Origin: Phycicoccus sonneratiae
Lineage (GTDB): Bacteria > Actinomycetota > Actinomycetes > Actinomycetales > Dermatophilaceae
NCBI RefSeq assembly: GCF_016887965.1
Contig: NZ_JAFDVD010000005.1
Span: 124,001-188,000 of the forward strand
Length of the DNA stretch: 64,000 bases
Reading direction: 5' to 3'
Shown here: one piece after another, positions 61,510 through 64,000 of the stretch
How positions within the stretch are numbered: position 1 is the stretch's first letter
Layout of the letters: each line of letters begins with the position of its first letter
Made by a program: the position numbers and the translations under genes
The notes under the pieces: generated by a model
What the model was told of the DNA's origin: nothing
Databases searched by the model: none
What the model saw: the letters and a program-made list of their open reading frames with translations, nothing else

Positions 61510-64000
<2,491 letters not shown>

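Overview
The window is high-GC chromosomal DNA from an actinobacterium. The evidence is a SUF operon carrying SufU, SufT and a Rieske protein, mycothiol ligase MshC, a MabA/InhA-type fabG-fabI pair, F420-type luciferase-like oxidoreductases, an actinobacterial VLRF1, a PAC2 protein, DUF3090/DUF3099/DUF5703 proteins, frequent GTG starts and many apparently leaderless promoters. Two paralogous DUF222-HNH endonuclease genes and the overall gene content fit Micrococcales, perhaps the Intrasporangiaceae/Dermatophilaceae, but that placement is inference. There are no rRNA genes, insertion sequences, prophage or CRISPR, and no gap above 300 bp lacks a gene.

Layout. 1-5280: SUF iron-sulfur operon (sufB 3' end, sufD, Rieske, sufC, sufS, sufU, sufT) followed by acVLRF1. 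5290-18963: mixed single genes (two VOC proteins, a small P-loop kinase, DUF222-HNH copy 1, NYN nuclease, YpfJ-type metallopeptidase, ABC-F, lipoprotein phosphoesterase, TrpB2, ABC exporter, DUF2252, SURF1). 18997-23963: moaA, DUF3099, fabG-fabI, serB and small genes. 23984-27809: glycogen genes glgC and glgA, divergent, each with a small partner gene. 27856-33678: ABC ATPase, NfeD-SPFH pair, ArsR/MFS divergent pair, TSUP transporter, SpoU methyltransferase. 33794-37854: a phosphorelay made of a response regulator, a separate Hpt protein, a SUOX-fold-like lipoprotein and a hybrid histidine kinase. 37862-47033: DUF3037/HipA-like pair, Ser/Thr kinase, tRNA-Leu(GAG), M20 peptidase, small proteins, aldo/keto reductase, methyltransferase, HAD protein, DUF222-HNH copy 2. 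47034-64000: LLM oxidoreductase, uppP, corA, histidine phosphatase, a cobalt/nickel ECF transporter, DUF3090, a SCO1664-type kinase-fold protein, mshC, then a four-gene cassette (Lgt-like membrane protein, cysteine-rich radical SAM enzyme, two small membrane proteins), PAC2, HAD, RecB-type nuclease and the 3' part of metH.

Most interesting parts. The cassette at 55974-59024 joins a divergent Lgt-like protein to a radical SAM enzyme resembling tetraether-lipid synthase (Tes) and two tiny membrane proteins through start/stop overlaps; it looks like an uncharacterised lipid-modification system. The metal transporter operon is preceded by a 9-3-9 palindrome matching the Nur (nickel Fur) operator pattern plus a second half-matching copy. 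The phosphorelay has its Hpt domain on the opposite strand between the regulator and the kinase operon. About two dozen genes have a TANNNT -10 box 6-8 bases before the start codon, pointing to widespread leaderless transcription and settling several start choices.
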